Assembly: GCA_018825925.1 (NCBI GenBank) | Contig: JAHKAT010000332.1 | Span: 1-18,872 of the forward strand | From: Bacteroidota bacterium | GTDB taxonomy: Bacteria; Bacteroidota; Bacteroidia; Flavobacteriales_D; Crocinitomicaceae | Length of the DNA: 18,872 nucleotides | Reading direction: 5' to 3' | In this document: positions 1-7,685 of the stretch, piece after piece | Layout of the letters: every line of letters begins with the position of its first letter | Position numbering within the stretch: position 1 is the first letter of the stretch | Translations under genes and position numbers: made by a program | Notes under the pieces: generated by a model | What the model was told of the DNA's origin: nothing | Database searches by the model: none | Seen by the model: the letters and a program-made list of their open reading frames with translations, nothing else

Positions 1-672
1 AACTGTTGAGGCTCTTGGACCTTCATCCGTATCGACAATATATTTATTTACTTGTCTTTTTTCGTTTTCATCGAGAAAAATATGTTCCACTTCAACAGGA
101 ACAATTTCATCTTTGAATTTACCAGATTTGATAGCATCAATTGCTTTTTCGTGCGAATGAACAGAAAAAGCATCTTGGTCTTCCCTAGAAACTTTAAATT
201 GGTTGGCAACGGCTTCTGCTGTTAATCCCATTCCCCAATAGTAAGTTGGATTTTCCTTGCCCAATTTAGCATTTGGAACAATTCTCCAACCACCCATGGC
301 CATCATCGACATCGATTCAACACCACCAGCAATGATACAATCGGCCATTCCAGCTTCAATTTTTGCATGGGCGATGGCGATCGTTTCCAGTCCAGAGGAA
401 CAATACCTATTCACTGTCATGCCGGGAACTTTGATGGTGTCGAGACCCATCAATGAAATCATCCGACCTACATTTAAACCTTGTTCCGCTTCAGGAGTTG
501 CATTTCCAACGATTACATCATCCACTTGGTCTGCCGACAAATTGGGCACAGATGCCATTAAATGTTTGATTACGTCAGCGGCCAAATCATCAGGGCGATA
601 AAAACGAAACCCACCTTTACCTGCCTTTCCAACAGCTGAGCGAAATCCAGTTACTATATATGCTTTACTCAT
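1..672 (-). CDS. fadA: Acetyl-CoA acyltransferase (thiolase), C-terminus cut by window edge
   Basis: Thiolase that releases acetyl-CoA from 3-ketoacyl-CoA, the last step of beta-oxidation. The frame is open from ATG at 670-672 to base 1 (224 codons visible), so about 170 of a usual ~390 residues lie outside the window. The N-terminal thiolase domain is clear: a start of the form SKAYIVTGFRSAVGKAGKGG, the NATPEAEQGLNVGR segment near residues 57-70, and the nucleophilic Cys91 in NRYCSSGLE. The GGVESMSMM motif follows near residue 117. It starts 18 bases after the stop of the FadN-like gene on the same strand and so shares its mRNA. The pairing of thiolase with an N-terminal-dehydrogenase fusion matches the FadN-FadA arrangement known from Bacillus and Bacteroidota. 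The His and second Cys of the active site are not visible. The family is certain; degradative rather than biosynthetic use is inferred from the neighbours. Confidence 0.93.
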   Translation of the reverse strand, partial: MSKAYIVTGFRSAVGKAGKGGFRFYRPDDLAADVIKHLMASVPNLSADQVDDVIVGNATPEAEQGLNVGRMISLMGLDTIKVPGMTVNRYCSSGLETIAIAHAKIEAGMADCIIAGGVESMSMMAMGGWRIVPNAKLGKENPTYYWGMGLTAEAVANQFKVSREDQDAFSVHSHEKAIDAIKSGKFKDEIVPVEVEHIFLDENEKRQVNKYIVDTDEGPRASTV

Positions 673-690
673 AATTTCAAATTTTTCGAA

Positions 691-3096
691 TCAATTGCGT
701 AATATTTTTCCGTATTTCACAAGTGATTCCATTCTTTCTAATGATTTTCTTTGCATGCAAAGTTCTACAAAAGCCTTACGTTCTAAATCCAATAAATATT
801 GCTCAGAAACAAGGCTGTTTTCGCTTAAATCGCCACCGCAAATTACAAAACCTAATTTTTCGGAAATCAATTGGTCGTGTTCAGACATATAGTTTCCGCT
901 GACCATAGAATTTGCTCCTACATAAACAATTCCCAGACCTTCTTGTCCTAAAACAAATACATTTTTTTCCTTTTTCGGAGCAATGTAACCTGCTTCTGAA
1001 AGGGATAGGCATGCAGATTTAGCAAGAGCCAAATGGTATTCTCTAGAAATAACAACCTCGTCTATTCCTTTTCTCAAATAGCCCAATTCAAAAGCTTCGT
1101 GAGCTGAGGTAGAGACTTTTGCCTGACCTATGGTTAAGAAGCGTTCTCTCATTCGATTGATACGAATGTCTCCTTCTTTTAATTCATCCGATAAACGCTT
1201 CGCAAATTCTTTAGAGCCACCACCACCCGGGATGACACCTACGCCAAACTCTACTAAGCCCATGTATAATTCGGCATGTGCAACCACTTTATCAGCGTGC
1301 ATGGACATCTCACATCCACCACCAAGAGCCATATTGTGAGGGGCTACTACCACTGGGATATTCGAATAGCGCAAACGCATCATCGTGTCCTGGAACGTTT
1401 TAACTGCGAAATTTAATTCGTCATATTCTTGTTCGGCAGCCATCATGAAAATCATGCCTACATTGGCACCAGCCGAAAAATTCTGTCCATTATTGGAAAT
1501 CACTAATCCCTTGTATTCTTTTTCTGCAAGATCGATGGATTTATTGATTCCTTCGATAACTCCAGCGCCAATAGTGTTCATTTTGGTATGAAACTCTAAA
1601 TTTAGAATACCGTCTCCAATATGAATTAATGTGCTATCTGCATTTTTCCAGACGGTGTTTTTTTCTCTGAAAGCATCCAGTAGTAAAATATCCTCAGCAC
1701 CTGCAATGGCCTGCATTTTTTTATCTGGAATGGAATAGTATTGTCTTTTTCCATCTGTAAACTCATAGAAGCTTTTGATTCCTGAAGTTTGCATTTGAGC
1801 CAACCAATCAGCTGGCTTTCTGCCGGATTTAGTGATTAGCTCCAAACCAGCTTCTAAACCAATTATATCCCAAGTTTCGAAAGGACCGAGTTCCCAACCA
1901 AAACCGGCCTTTAGCGCATCGTCGATTTTATAGAGCTCGTCTGAAATTTCTGGAATTCTATTGGATACATAGGCGAAAAGACTACCGAACAGTTTACGAT
2001 AAAACTCTCCCGCTTTGTCTTGACCTTGAAGCAACATTTTGGTGCGAGCTTTTAAATCATCAACAGCTTTGGTCATCTCCAAGGTGGCAAATTTTGCCTT
2101 TACTTGTTTTCTGTATTCTAGAGTCTTAAGGTCTAAAACAAGGATTTCAGATTGACCATCATCGCCCTTTACTTTTTTATAAAAACCTTGCCCAGTTTTA
2201 GAGCCAAGCCATTGTTTATCAACCATTTCCGAAATGTACTTTGGAAGTTCAAACAATGCCTTTTCTTCATCATTTGGACAATTTTCTTTCAATCCATTGG
2301 CTACATGAACAAGTGTGTCGAGTCCTACTACGTCACAAGTTCTGAAAGTGGCAGATTTTGGACGGCCCAAAACAGGTCCCGTTAATTTGTCTACCTCTTC
2401 CACGGTTAAGTCCATTTCTTGAACAGCATGAAATAGGCTCATGATTGCAAAAACCCCAACACGATTGGCTATAAATGCTGGAGTGTCTTTACAAAGCACA
2501 GTTTTCTTTCCTAAATTTTTTGAACCAAACTCTAATAAAAAATCTAGAATCTCTTGATTTGTTTTTTGAGTTGGGATTATTTCAAGTAGAGGTAAATAGC
2601 GAGGAGGGTTAAAGAAATGTGTCCCGCAAAAGTGCGCTTGAAAATCCTCACTTCTTTCCTCTAGCATAGAATGAATTGGAATTCCAGAGGTGTTGGATGA
2701 AATAATTGTTCCTAGTTTTCTGTATTTCTCGACTTGTTCAAATACCTTTTTCTTAATGTCCAATCGCTCAATAACCACCTCTATAATCCAATCAGCATCG
2801 GCGATCTTGGCCATGTCATCATCAAAATTACCTTTAACTATTTTCGATGCGAAAGATTTGGAGTATAATGGAGAAGGGTTGGATGTAATAGCGAATTTAA
2901 GCGCATCATTCACCAAACGATTTTTAAATCGAGAATCCGTGATTGCTATGTTTTTTTTCTTCTCCTCTTCATTCTGTTCTCTAGGTACAATATCCAAAAG
3001 AAGTACCTCGCAACCAATATTGGCAAAATGACAGGCAATTCTCGAACCCATCACACCAGAACCTAAGACTGCTACTTTTCGAATTATTCTATTCAT
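691..3096 (-). CDS. fadN: Bifunctional 3-hydroxyacyl-CoA dehydrogenase / enoyl-CoA hydratase (FadN type)
   Basis: An 801-residue fusion carrying the two middle steps of fatty-acid beta-oxidation. The order is dehydrogenase first and hydratase second, as in Bacillus FadN and opposite to E. coli FadB/FadJ. Residues 12-17 (GSGVMG) are the NAD-binding glycine loop. His160 with FNP 162-164 and Glu172 fits the His-Glu pair of 3-hydroxyacyl-CoA dehydrogenases, and the C-terminal dehydrogenase lobe spans roughly 205-420. The hydratase domain lies around 490-700: the oxyanion-hole segment GQNFSAGANVG at 537-547, and both catalytic glutamates, Glu596 in GGGCE and Glu616 in GLVEFGVGVIPG. Its ATG overlaps the stop of the MarR gene (ATGA, 3093-3096), and the thiolase follows after 18 bases. 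The start is fixed by the overlap and by the glycine loop at residue 12. No key residue is missing, so both activities are expected. Confidence 0.93.
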   Translation of the reverse strand: MNRIIRKVAVLGSGVMGSRIACHFANIGCEVLLLDIVPREQNEEEKKKNIAITDSRFKNRLVNDALKFAITSNPSPLYSKSFASKIVKGNFDDDMAKIADADWIIEVVIERLDIKKKVFEQVEKYRKLGTIISSNTSGIPIHSMLEERSEDFQAHFCGTHFFNPPRYLPLLEIIPTQKTNQEILDFLLEFGSKNLGKKTVLCKDTPAFIANRVGVFAIMSLFHAVQEMDLTVEEVDKLTGPVLGRPKSATFRTCDVVGLDTLVHVANGLKENCPNDEEKALFELPKYISEMVDKQWLGSKTGQGFYKKVKGDDGQSEILVLDLKTLEYRKQVKAKFATLEMTKAVDDLKARTKMLLQGQDKAGEFYRKLFGSLFAYVSNRIPEISDELYKIDDALKAGFGWELGPFETWDIIGLEAGLELITKSGRKPADWLAQMQTSGIKSFYEFTDGKRQYYSIPDKKMQAIAGAEDILLLDAFREKNTVWKNADSTLIHIGDGILNLEFHTKMNTIGAGVIEGINKSIDLAEKEYKGLVISNNGQNFSAGANVGMIFMMAAEQEYDELNFAVKTFQDTMMRLRYSNIPVVVAPHNMALGGGCEMSMHADKVVAHAELYMGLVEFGVGVIPGGGGSKEFAKRLSDELKEGDIRINRMRERFLTIGQAKVSTSAHEAFELGYLRKGIDEVVISREYHLALAKSACLSLSEAGYIAPKKEKNVFVLGQEGLGIVYVGANSMVSGNYMSEHDQLISEKLGFVICGGDLSENSLVSEQYLLDLERKAFVELCMQRKSLERMESLVKYGKILRN

Positions 3097-3557
3097 TTTT
3101 TTATTTTTTCTTTCTCACTGAGAAGTTTTAATTCATTTTCGGTAATTGCATCAATTCTAGTCATTACGTCAATGAAAACTTTAAATTTCGTTGGAGATAT
3201 TTTAGCAAAAAGTTGATCATTAAAATCCAAGATAACCTTTTTAGTTTCTTTTCTCTTCTCTAGACCAGCTTCTGTAAGAAATATTAACACTTTTCGGCGA
3301 TCGATTTCATCAAATTCACGACGTAGAAAGCCCATTTCTTCCATGGTTTTTAACGTTCTAGACAAACTTGTCGGCTCCATTCCCATTCGAGGACCCAATT
3401 GTGTACTTGGTGTTCCTTCCTTGTCAATAATCATTAAAATAAAGCCTATTGAAATTGTGATATCTATTCCGGCGGCTTTTTGATTATACATTCTCGATAC
3501 TTTATGCCAAGTTTGACGTAAAACGAAATCGATTAAAAGTTTTTTTTCGGTGCTCAT
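3093..3557 (-). CDS. MarR-family transcriptional regulator of the fatty-acid degradation operon
   Basis: A 154-residue winged-helix regulator of usual MarR length. The recognition-helix region GMEPTSLSRTLKTMEEMGF (about residues 79-97) is followed by the wing signature DEIDRRKVLIFLTEAG, which carries the DRR...LT..G pattern of the family. Helices at both ends would form the dimer interface. It is the first gene of the operon and overlaps fadN by four bases, so regulator and enzyme levels are coupled by translation. A near-perfect palindrome sits in its own promoter (3610-3625), which suggests autoregulation. By analogy with other fatty-acid regulators an acyl-CoA or fatty acid may be the ligand, but the sequence does not show this. 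The family is secure; the target and ligand are inference. Confidence 0.9.
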   Translation of the reverse strand: MSTEKKLLIDFVLRQTWHKVSRMYNQKAAGIDITISIGFILMIIDKEGTPSTQLGPRMGMEPTSLSRTLKTMEEMGFLRREFDEIDRRKVLIFLTEAGLEKRKETKKVILDFNDQLFAKISPTKFKVFIDVMTRIDAITENELKLLSEKEKIKK

Positions 3558-3594
3558 AAAAGGTTAAATTTTTTTTCTGCAGTTGATAATAGTT

Positions 3595-3626
3595 CAAATA
3601 TAGTATTTATTATGCGTACACATAAA
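3595..3626 (-). promoter_or_regulatory. Probable promoter of the MarR-fadN-fadA operon
   Basis: Read on the minus strand, TATATTTG (3595-3602) matches the Bacteroidota -7 consensus TAnnTTTG exactly. About 19 bases upstream is only a weak T-rich -33 element (TTTTAT, around 3622-3627). Transcription would start near 3589, giving a leader of about 32 bases before the ATG at 3557. The weak -33 is offset by the palindrome lying in the spacer. Confidence 0.55.
3610..3625. promoter_or_regulatory. Putative MarR operator, 16-bp near-perfect palindrome
   Basis: TTATGCGTACACATAA is an inverted repeat with arms TTATGCGT and ACACATAA that differ at one pair. It lies between the -7 and -33 elements of the promoter that drives the MarR gene, where a bound dimer would block RNA polymerase. 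Length and symmetry fit a MarR dimer site. The sequence shows the palindrome; the protein that binds it is inferred from position. Confidence 0.5.
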
Positions 3627-3686
3627 ACCTATTGAAATTTTTAAGAATTAATAGTGGGTATACCTAACAAATTTAATGAAAATAAA

Positions 3687-4094
3687 TTAACACCAGTCTT
3701 TGTCAATAATTTTTACTTGTCCTTTAAAAAATGCGACTAATTTTTGATCTTGGTTGGTGATTTTGACCTCGTAAAGTCCTAGCGATTTACCTCGATTTAT
3801 TTCTTGACAGTTGGCGGTTAATTGGTCGCCTACATTAACTGGTCGCAGATGGTGAATGGAAGTTTCGATACTCACACAATGTTTACCATGGGAATTGGAT
3901 GCAAAGGCCAGGGCGGAGTCGGCCAATGAAAAAGTGATGCCCCCATGTGCTATACCAAAACCATTGACCATTTCTGATTTTACTTGCATTCCTAGGATGC
4001 ATTTACCGTTGTCAATTGAAATAACTGTAATGCCTAACCATTGCGAGAAATGGTCTTGATTCATCATTTTATTTACAATTTCTACTGGTGTCAT
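3687..4094 (-). CDS. PaaI-like hotdog-fold acyl-CoA thioesterase
   Basis: A 135-residue single-domain hotdog protein that should hydrolyse acyl-CoA thioesters in the cytoplasm. The signature is NGFGIAHGGITFSLADSA at residues 44-61: His50-Gly-Gly starts the central helix, and Asp59 sits where E. coli PaaI has its catalytic Asp (Asp61 as I recall). ALAFASNSHG after it is also close to PaaI. No other phenylacetate pathway gene (paaABCDE, paaK) lies nearby, so a housekeeping acyl-CoA proofreading role is more likely than phenylacetate degradation. The start ATG overlaps the stop of the upstream 159-residue gene (ATGA at 4091-4094). The gene ends 129 bases before the MarR start, with a separate promoter between them, so it is probably not part of the fad transcript, although read-through is possible. 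No terminator hairpin is visible after it. Confidence 0.85.
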   Translation of the reverse strand: MTPVEIVNKMMNQDHFSQWLGITVISIDNGKCILGMQVKSEMVNGFGIAHGGITFSLADSALAFASNSHGKHCVSIETSIHHLRPVNVGDQLTANCQEINRGKSLGLYEVKITNQDQKLVAFFKGQVKIIDKDWC

Positions 4095-4570
4095 GATTTC
4101 ACGTTTCTACTCATCAAAGCAATCATGGCCATAGTAACGATAAACACTTGCGTTGCTGTTTCGTCGTCCAAAGAAGATCCATCTTCATCTACAGTGCTAA
4201 TTTCCATAGACATGAATTGCGTTAAAGTAGGTTGATCACAAAAACTTTCAAGAATTTCCGTGTCTTCATTATCAAAATAAGCATCCAACATTTCGAAGAA
4301 TGGTTGTTCAAACTCATCGATGGATTCTTCAGTAATGGGGTTTACTTTCACACCTTCTTGTTCGAATGCCTCACTAATTAAGCAAAAATAGTACGGAATT
4401 AGTCCTTCCAATTGCTCATTATCATATTCAATTGCGGCGCTCATTAAATAGGCCAAAAGATTTGTTTGGGCTAAAGAATAAGTTTCGGATAATTTGTCCA
4501 AAGCATCGTCTTCCAAATGATCTACTTTTTCAATTGCTTTTTCTATGCTTGTTAATGTAACGTGTTTCAT
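4091..4570 (-). CDS. Uncharacterised acidic 159-residue protein
   Basis: I do not recognise a family. The protein is soluble, with no signal peptide or membrane segment, and strongly acidic: runs such as HLEDDALDKLSE, EESIDEFEQPFFEML and YFDNEDTEILESF, plus VDEDGSSLDDE near residue 130. Predicted structure is mostly helical, ending in a hydrophobic helix (FIVTMAMIALM). It has its own promoter (4587-4616) and shares four bases with the thioesterase start, so the two are translated together. That coupling hints at a shared job, but nothing in the sequence names it. It is real rather than a chance frame: it uses ATG, sits directly behind a consensus promoter and joins the next gene by ATGA. Confidence 0.75.
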   Translation of the reverse strand: MKHVTLTSIEKAIEKVDHLEDDALDKLSETYSLAQTNLLAYLMSAAIEYDNEQLEGLIPYYFCLISEAFEQEGVKVNPITEESIDEFEQPFFEMLDAYFDNEDTEILESFCDQPTLTQFMSMEISTVDEDGSSLDDETATQVFIVTMAMIALMSRNVKS

Positions 4571-4586
4571 TTTTTTTCTTTGTTCG

Positions 4587-4616
4587 CAAAGGTAAAGTTT
4601 ATAGACCTTAAATCAA
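4587..4616 (-). promoter_or_regulatory. Promoter of the 159-residue gene and thioesterase
   Basis: On the minus strand, TTG (4614-4616) is followed 19 bases later by TACCTTTG (4587-4594), which matches the Bacteroidota pair TTG/TAnnTTTG at the preferred spacing. Transcription would begin near 4580, leaving a leader of about ten bases, rich in A, before the ATG at 4570. Confidence 0.65.
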
Positions 4617-4813
4617 TAGTTGTAAAGTTTTAATCTTTAAGTCTTAATCCTAGGAAATCAGCGTAAACTTTCTTCAAACAGACCAATCCTTAAGTTTGGT
4701 TCAAATTATCTAGGAAACAGTTCTCGTTTTATTCATTGAAATTCATTTTAGGTCTGACAATTATGTTTTATAGGATGGAGGATGGGATAGCGATGAGACA
4801 GTTTCAAAATGGT

Positions 4814-4821
4814 TATATTTG
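4814..4821 (+). promoter_or_regulatory. Possible -7 element for the plus-strand four-gene cluster
   Basis: TATATTTG matches TAnnTTTG and lies 18 bases before the ATG at 4840. I find no good -33 TTTG at 19-21 bases upstream, so this is only a half-match. The rest of the 269-base gap between divergent genes (4571-4839) holds the minus-strand promoter and AT-rich sequence without other structure that I can see. Confidence 0.35.
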
Positions 4822-4839
4822 AAGAATTAGACTTTATAA

Positions 4840-5508
4840 ATGGCTTATTTTTCCTCTGATTTTAATCAATTTTTTCGTGAGTTAGCACCAAACAATCACA
4901 AGGATTGGTTCGACGAAAATCGTAAACGTTACCAACATTCAATAAAGGAGCCTTTTCAAGATTTTGTGGCATTGGCCTTGGAGGCATTGAGCATAGAAAA
5001 TCCATTAATTAAGGAGGTTTTACCTAAGGAGTGTATTTTTAGAATCAATAGAGATGTGCGCTTTTCGAAGGATAAATCACCTTATAAATTAAGATGCAGC
5101 GCAATCGTTGGTCCTGGTGGAAAAAAGAACTTCTCAGGTGAAAGTTTGTATTTCGAGTTCGGTCCGGAGCATGTTCGTTTTTATGCAGGTGCATATGAGA
5201 TTGAAAAAGAAAATCTCCAAAAATTACGTGAATCTATAGCCCTGAATGGTGATGAATTTAAAAGTTTATACACCGACCCTATTTTTAAAAATTATTTTGG
5301 TGAAGTTCGCGGTGAAAAAAACAAAATCCTACCAAAGGAATTAAAGCTGGCGGGAGAGAATGAACCATTGATCTTTAACAAACAATTTTACTTTTTTAAG
5401 CAATTTCCTGCTGAAATGGTCGAGTCAGATGATTTATTGAATGCGCTTAAAGAGGCCTACAAAATATCCAGACCGATGCAGCAATTTTTTAATAAATCCT
5501 TGTCTTAA
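4840..5508 (+). CDS. DUF2461 family protein
   Basis: A 222-residue cytoplasmic protein of the DUF2461 family (TIGR02453 type), whose function is unknown. It shows the family pattern throughout: an N-terminal FFRELAPNNHKDWFDENR (residues 12-29), the conserved block FRINRDVRFSKDKSPYK (about 67-83), GPGGKKN shortly after, and an aromatic-rich YFEFGPEHVRFYAGAY near 103-118. The length is that of the family. It is the first gene of a plus-strand cluster, and the peptidase follows after ten bases. DUF2461 genes occur across Bacteroidota and elsewhere without a fixed partner as far as I know, so the context gives little about its role. The ATG at 4840 is the only start consistent with the usual N-terminus. 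Confidence 0.88.
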   Translation: MAYFSSDFNQFFRELAPNNHKDWFDENRKRYQHSIKEPFQDFVALALEALSIENPLIKEVLPKECIFRINRDVRFSKDKSPYKLRCSAIVGPGGKKNFSGESLYFEFGPEHVRFYAGAYEIEKENLQKLRESIALNGDEFKSLYTDPIFKNYFGEVRGEKNKILPKELKLAGENEPLIFNKQFYFFKQFPAEMVESDDLLNALKEAYKISRPMQQFFNKSLS

Positions 5509-5518
5509 TTTCAACAAC

Positions 5519-7651
5519 ATGAGCACTTTAAAACTCTTATTTACGGCACTCGTTTGCCTTTTAATTCTTCCTTCGTTCGCACAAACCAAGTTGACTCTTG
5601 AAGATGCAGTTTTGCAACAATACAGGAAGTTTGCTTCAGATAATTTATTTGGATTTGCATGGGTTCCAAATACGGATTGTTATAGTTATTTGGAGGCGTA
5701 TCGAACGCTAAAAAAAGCTTCTTTTACCAATACGGAAGCCAAAACCGTACTTACAATCGACGAGGTGAACACTGCTTTGAATGTGAAGTTGCCGTGGTTT
5801 ACAGGGTTTAAGTGGTTGAGTGAAAACGAGTTTTCGCTTTCTGATGGGTCAACGTTTGTCACTTTTGATATTGTTTCTAAAACAGGTAAAGTGGTGGCTA
5901 CATTGGCTGATGATGCAGAGAATGCATTGATGGATCATCAAAACAAACACATTGCCTATACTCGCAACAATAATGTGTATTTGCAATTGGTAGACGGACA
6001 AAAAATAAAGGTGACCACTTTTGAGGATTTAAACATTGTTTCAGGGCAGAGTTTTGCAAGAAATGAATTTGGAATTTCTGGCGGATTATTTTGGTCGCCT
6101 AAATCTACCTATTTGGCATTTTACCAAAAAGACGAAACAAACGTTTCGAATTATCCATTGCTAGATAATTCAAAAACGCCTGGAGAGTTGAAGAACATAA
6201 AGTACCCAATGGCGGGCCAAGGTTCTGAAAAACCAAGAGTGGGTATTTATAATATCGCTTCAAAAAACACCATTTACATTTCACCAAGAGGAAAAGAGGA
6301 TAGTTATTTGACGAATTTATCGTGGACGCCGGATGGAAAGTATGTGCTAATAGCAGAAGTAAACAGGGAACAAAATGAAATGGGATTGCACATGTATAAT
6401 GCGGAAACAGGTGAATTTGTGCGTACACTTTTGGTAGAAAAGAATGAAAAATGGGTAGAACCAGAACATCCGGCTCTGTTTCCGGATCCAAATTCTAATA
6501 ATTTTATTTGGGTTTCAGAGAAGTCAGGGTTCAATAACTTATATTATTATGATATTAATGGGAAGTTGATCAAGCAATTAACTAAAAATGACTTTGTGGT
6601 AAAGGATCTTCTTTTTACTCGTAAAGAAGGTACTGAAATTTATTTTTCTGCTACAGGTGAAAGTCCTTTGAATACAATGGTTTACAAAGTGGATTTAAAA
6701 GGCAAACAGGAATTGATAACGAAAACTCCAGGTGTACATTCTGTCCAAGTTTCAACAGATGGAGCCTATGTTTTTGATCAATTTTCATCACATAGTATTC
6801 CTGGGATGAGTGTGATTTATGACAGTAAGGGCAAAAAAGAAAAAGTACTGATTCAAAGCCCAAACAAGTACGAAGGTATTGATATTGGGACTACTGAAAT
6901 AGGTCAGTTAAAAGCCAAAGATGGCAGTGTATTGTACACGAGATTGATTAAGCCGAAAAACTTCGACGCTTCCAAAAAATATCCAGTTTTGGTTTATGTT
7001 TACGGCGGACCACATGCTCAAATGATTACCAATTCTTGGATGGATGGAGCTTCGTTGTGGATGCATTGGATGGCTGATCAAGGATATTTAGTGTTTACTT
7101 TGGACAATCGAGGTTCGGCGGAACGAGGCTTCGCTTTTGAGAGTCAAATTCACCGTCAGCTGGGTACTCTAGAGATGGAGGATCAATTGACTGGAGTTGA
7201 CTATTTGAAGTCTTTACCCTTTGTAGACCAAGAGAGAATGGCCGTTCACGGTTGGAGTTTTGGAGGGTTTATGACCACTAGTTTAATGTTGCGCAAGCCT
7301 GGAACATTTACAACAGGCGTGGCGGGAGGACCGGTTACAGATTGGAAATTTTATGAAATTATGTACGGTGAGCGATACATGGATCAACCAGAAGAAAATA
7401 CAGAAGGATATAAAAAAGCCAGTTTGTTCTCCTACACTGATCAATTAAAAGGAAAACTATTTTTAATTCACGGGAGCATAGATGATGTGGTGGTAATGCA
7501 ACATTCATTATCCTTAATGCAACAGTTTGTTGAGCAAGGAATTCAAATGGATTTCTTTACTTATCCAATGCATAAGCACAATGTTGGAGGTAAAGATCGA
7601 GTACATTTAATGAGAAATGTTTTGAATTACATATTGGAAAATAATCAATGA
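5519..7651 (+). CDS. Exported S9 family prolyl dipeptidyl/tripeptidyl peptidase
   Basis: A 710-residue serine peptidase that removes short N-terminal peptides after proline. The reading frame is open further upstream, but ATG at 5519 gives a clean signal peptide (hydrophobic LLFTALVCLLILPSFA, cleavage likely after Ala21), so that start is chosen. Residues ~50-460 form the DPP-IV-type beta-propeller, including NEFGISGG with Glu183 where the family binds the substrate amino group. The C-terminal alpha/beta hydrolase carries Ser580 in GWSFGGFM, Asp655 in HGSIDD and His687 in HKHNVGGKDRVHL. The usual Gly after the catalytic His is Asn, as I recall for the Porphyromonas prolyl tripeptidyl peptidase, so tripeptidyl activity is possible. 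It acts in the periplasm or at the outer membrane in peptide uptake. Ten bases separate it from the DUF2461 gene. Confidence 0.9.
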   Translation: MSTLKLLFTALVCLLILPSFAQTKLTLEDAVLQQYRKFASDNLFGFAWVPNTDCYSYLEAYRTLKKASFTNTEAKTVLTIDEVNTALNVKLPWFTGFKWLSENEFSLSDGSTFVTFDIVSKTGKVVATLADDAENALMDHQNKHIAYTRNNNVYLQLVDGQKIKVTTFEDLNIVSGQSFARNEFGISGGLFWSPKSTYLAFYQKDETNVSNYPLLDNSKTPGELKNIKYPMAGQGSEKPRVGIYNIASKNTIYISPRGKEDSYLTNLSWTPDGKYVLIAEVNREQNEMGLHMYNAETGEFVRTLLVEKNEKWVEPEHPALFPDPNSNNFIWVSEKSGFNNLYYYDINGKLIKQLTKNDFVVKDLLFTRKEGTEIYFSATGESPLNTMVYKVDLKGKQELITKTPGVHSVQVSTDGAYVFDQFSSHSIPGMSVIYDSKGKKEKVLIQSPNKYEGIDIGTTEIGQLKAKDGSVLYTRLIKPKNFDASKKYPVLVYVYGGPHAQMITNSWMDGASLWMHWMADQGYLVFTLDNRGSAERGFAFESQIHRQLGTLEMEDQLTGVDYLKSLPFVDQERMAVHGWSFGGFMTTSLMLRKPGTFTTGVAGGPVTDWKFYEIMYGERYMDQPEENTEGYKKASLFSYTDQLKGKLFLIHGSIDDVVVMQHSLSLMQQFVEQGIQMDFFTYPMHKHNVGGKDRVHLMRNVLNYILENNQ

Positions 7652-7685
7652 TATTAGGGTTAAAGACCAAAATAAAAATCTACCA

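Noticed and set aside
257..601. Plus-strand open frame opposite the thiolase
   Set aside because: It is the antisense of a clear thiolase and has no recognisable protein pattern; the same holds for the other frames opposite fadN, the peptidase and icd.
3657..3664. GGTATACC palindrome upstream of the MarR promoter
   Set aside because: Only eight bases and no extension; expected by chance in AT-rich DNA.
4571..4839. Possible small RNA or riboswitch in the divergent gap
   Set aside because: No conserved riboswitch core or terminator hairpin is visible; only promoter elements can be supported.
5441..5518. Upstream extension of the peptidase frame by 26 residues
   Set aside because: It overlaps the DUF2461 coding end and would place a charged stretch before the signal peptide; ATG at 5519 gives a clean signal sequence.
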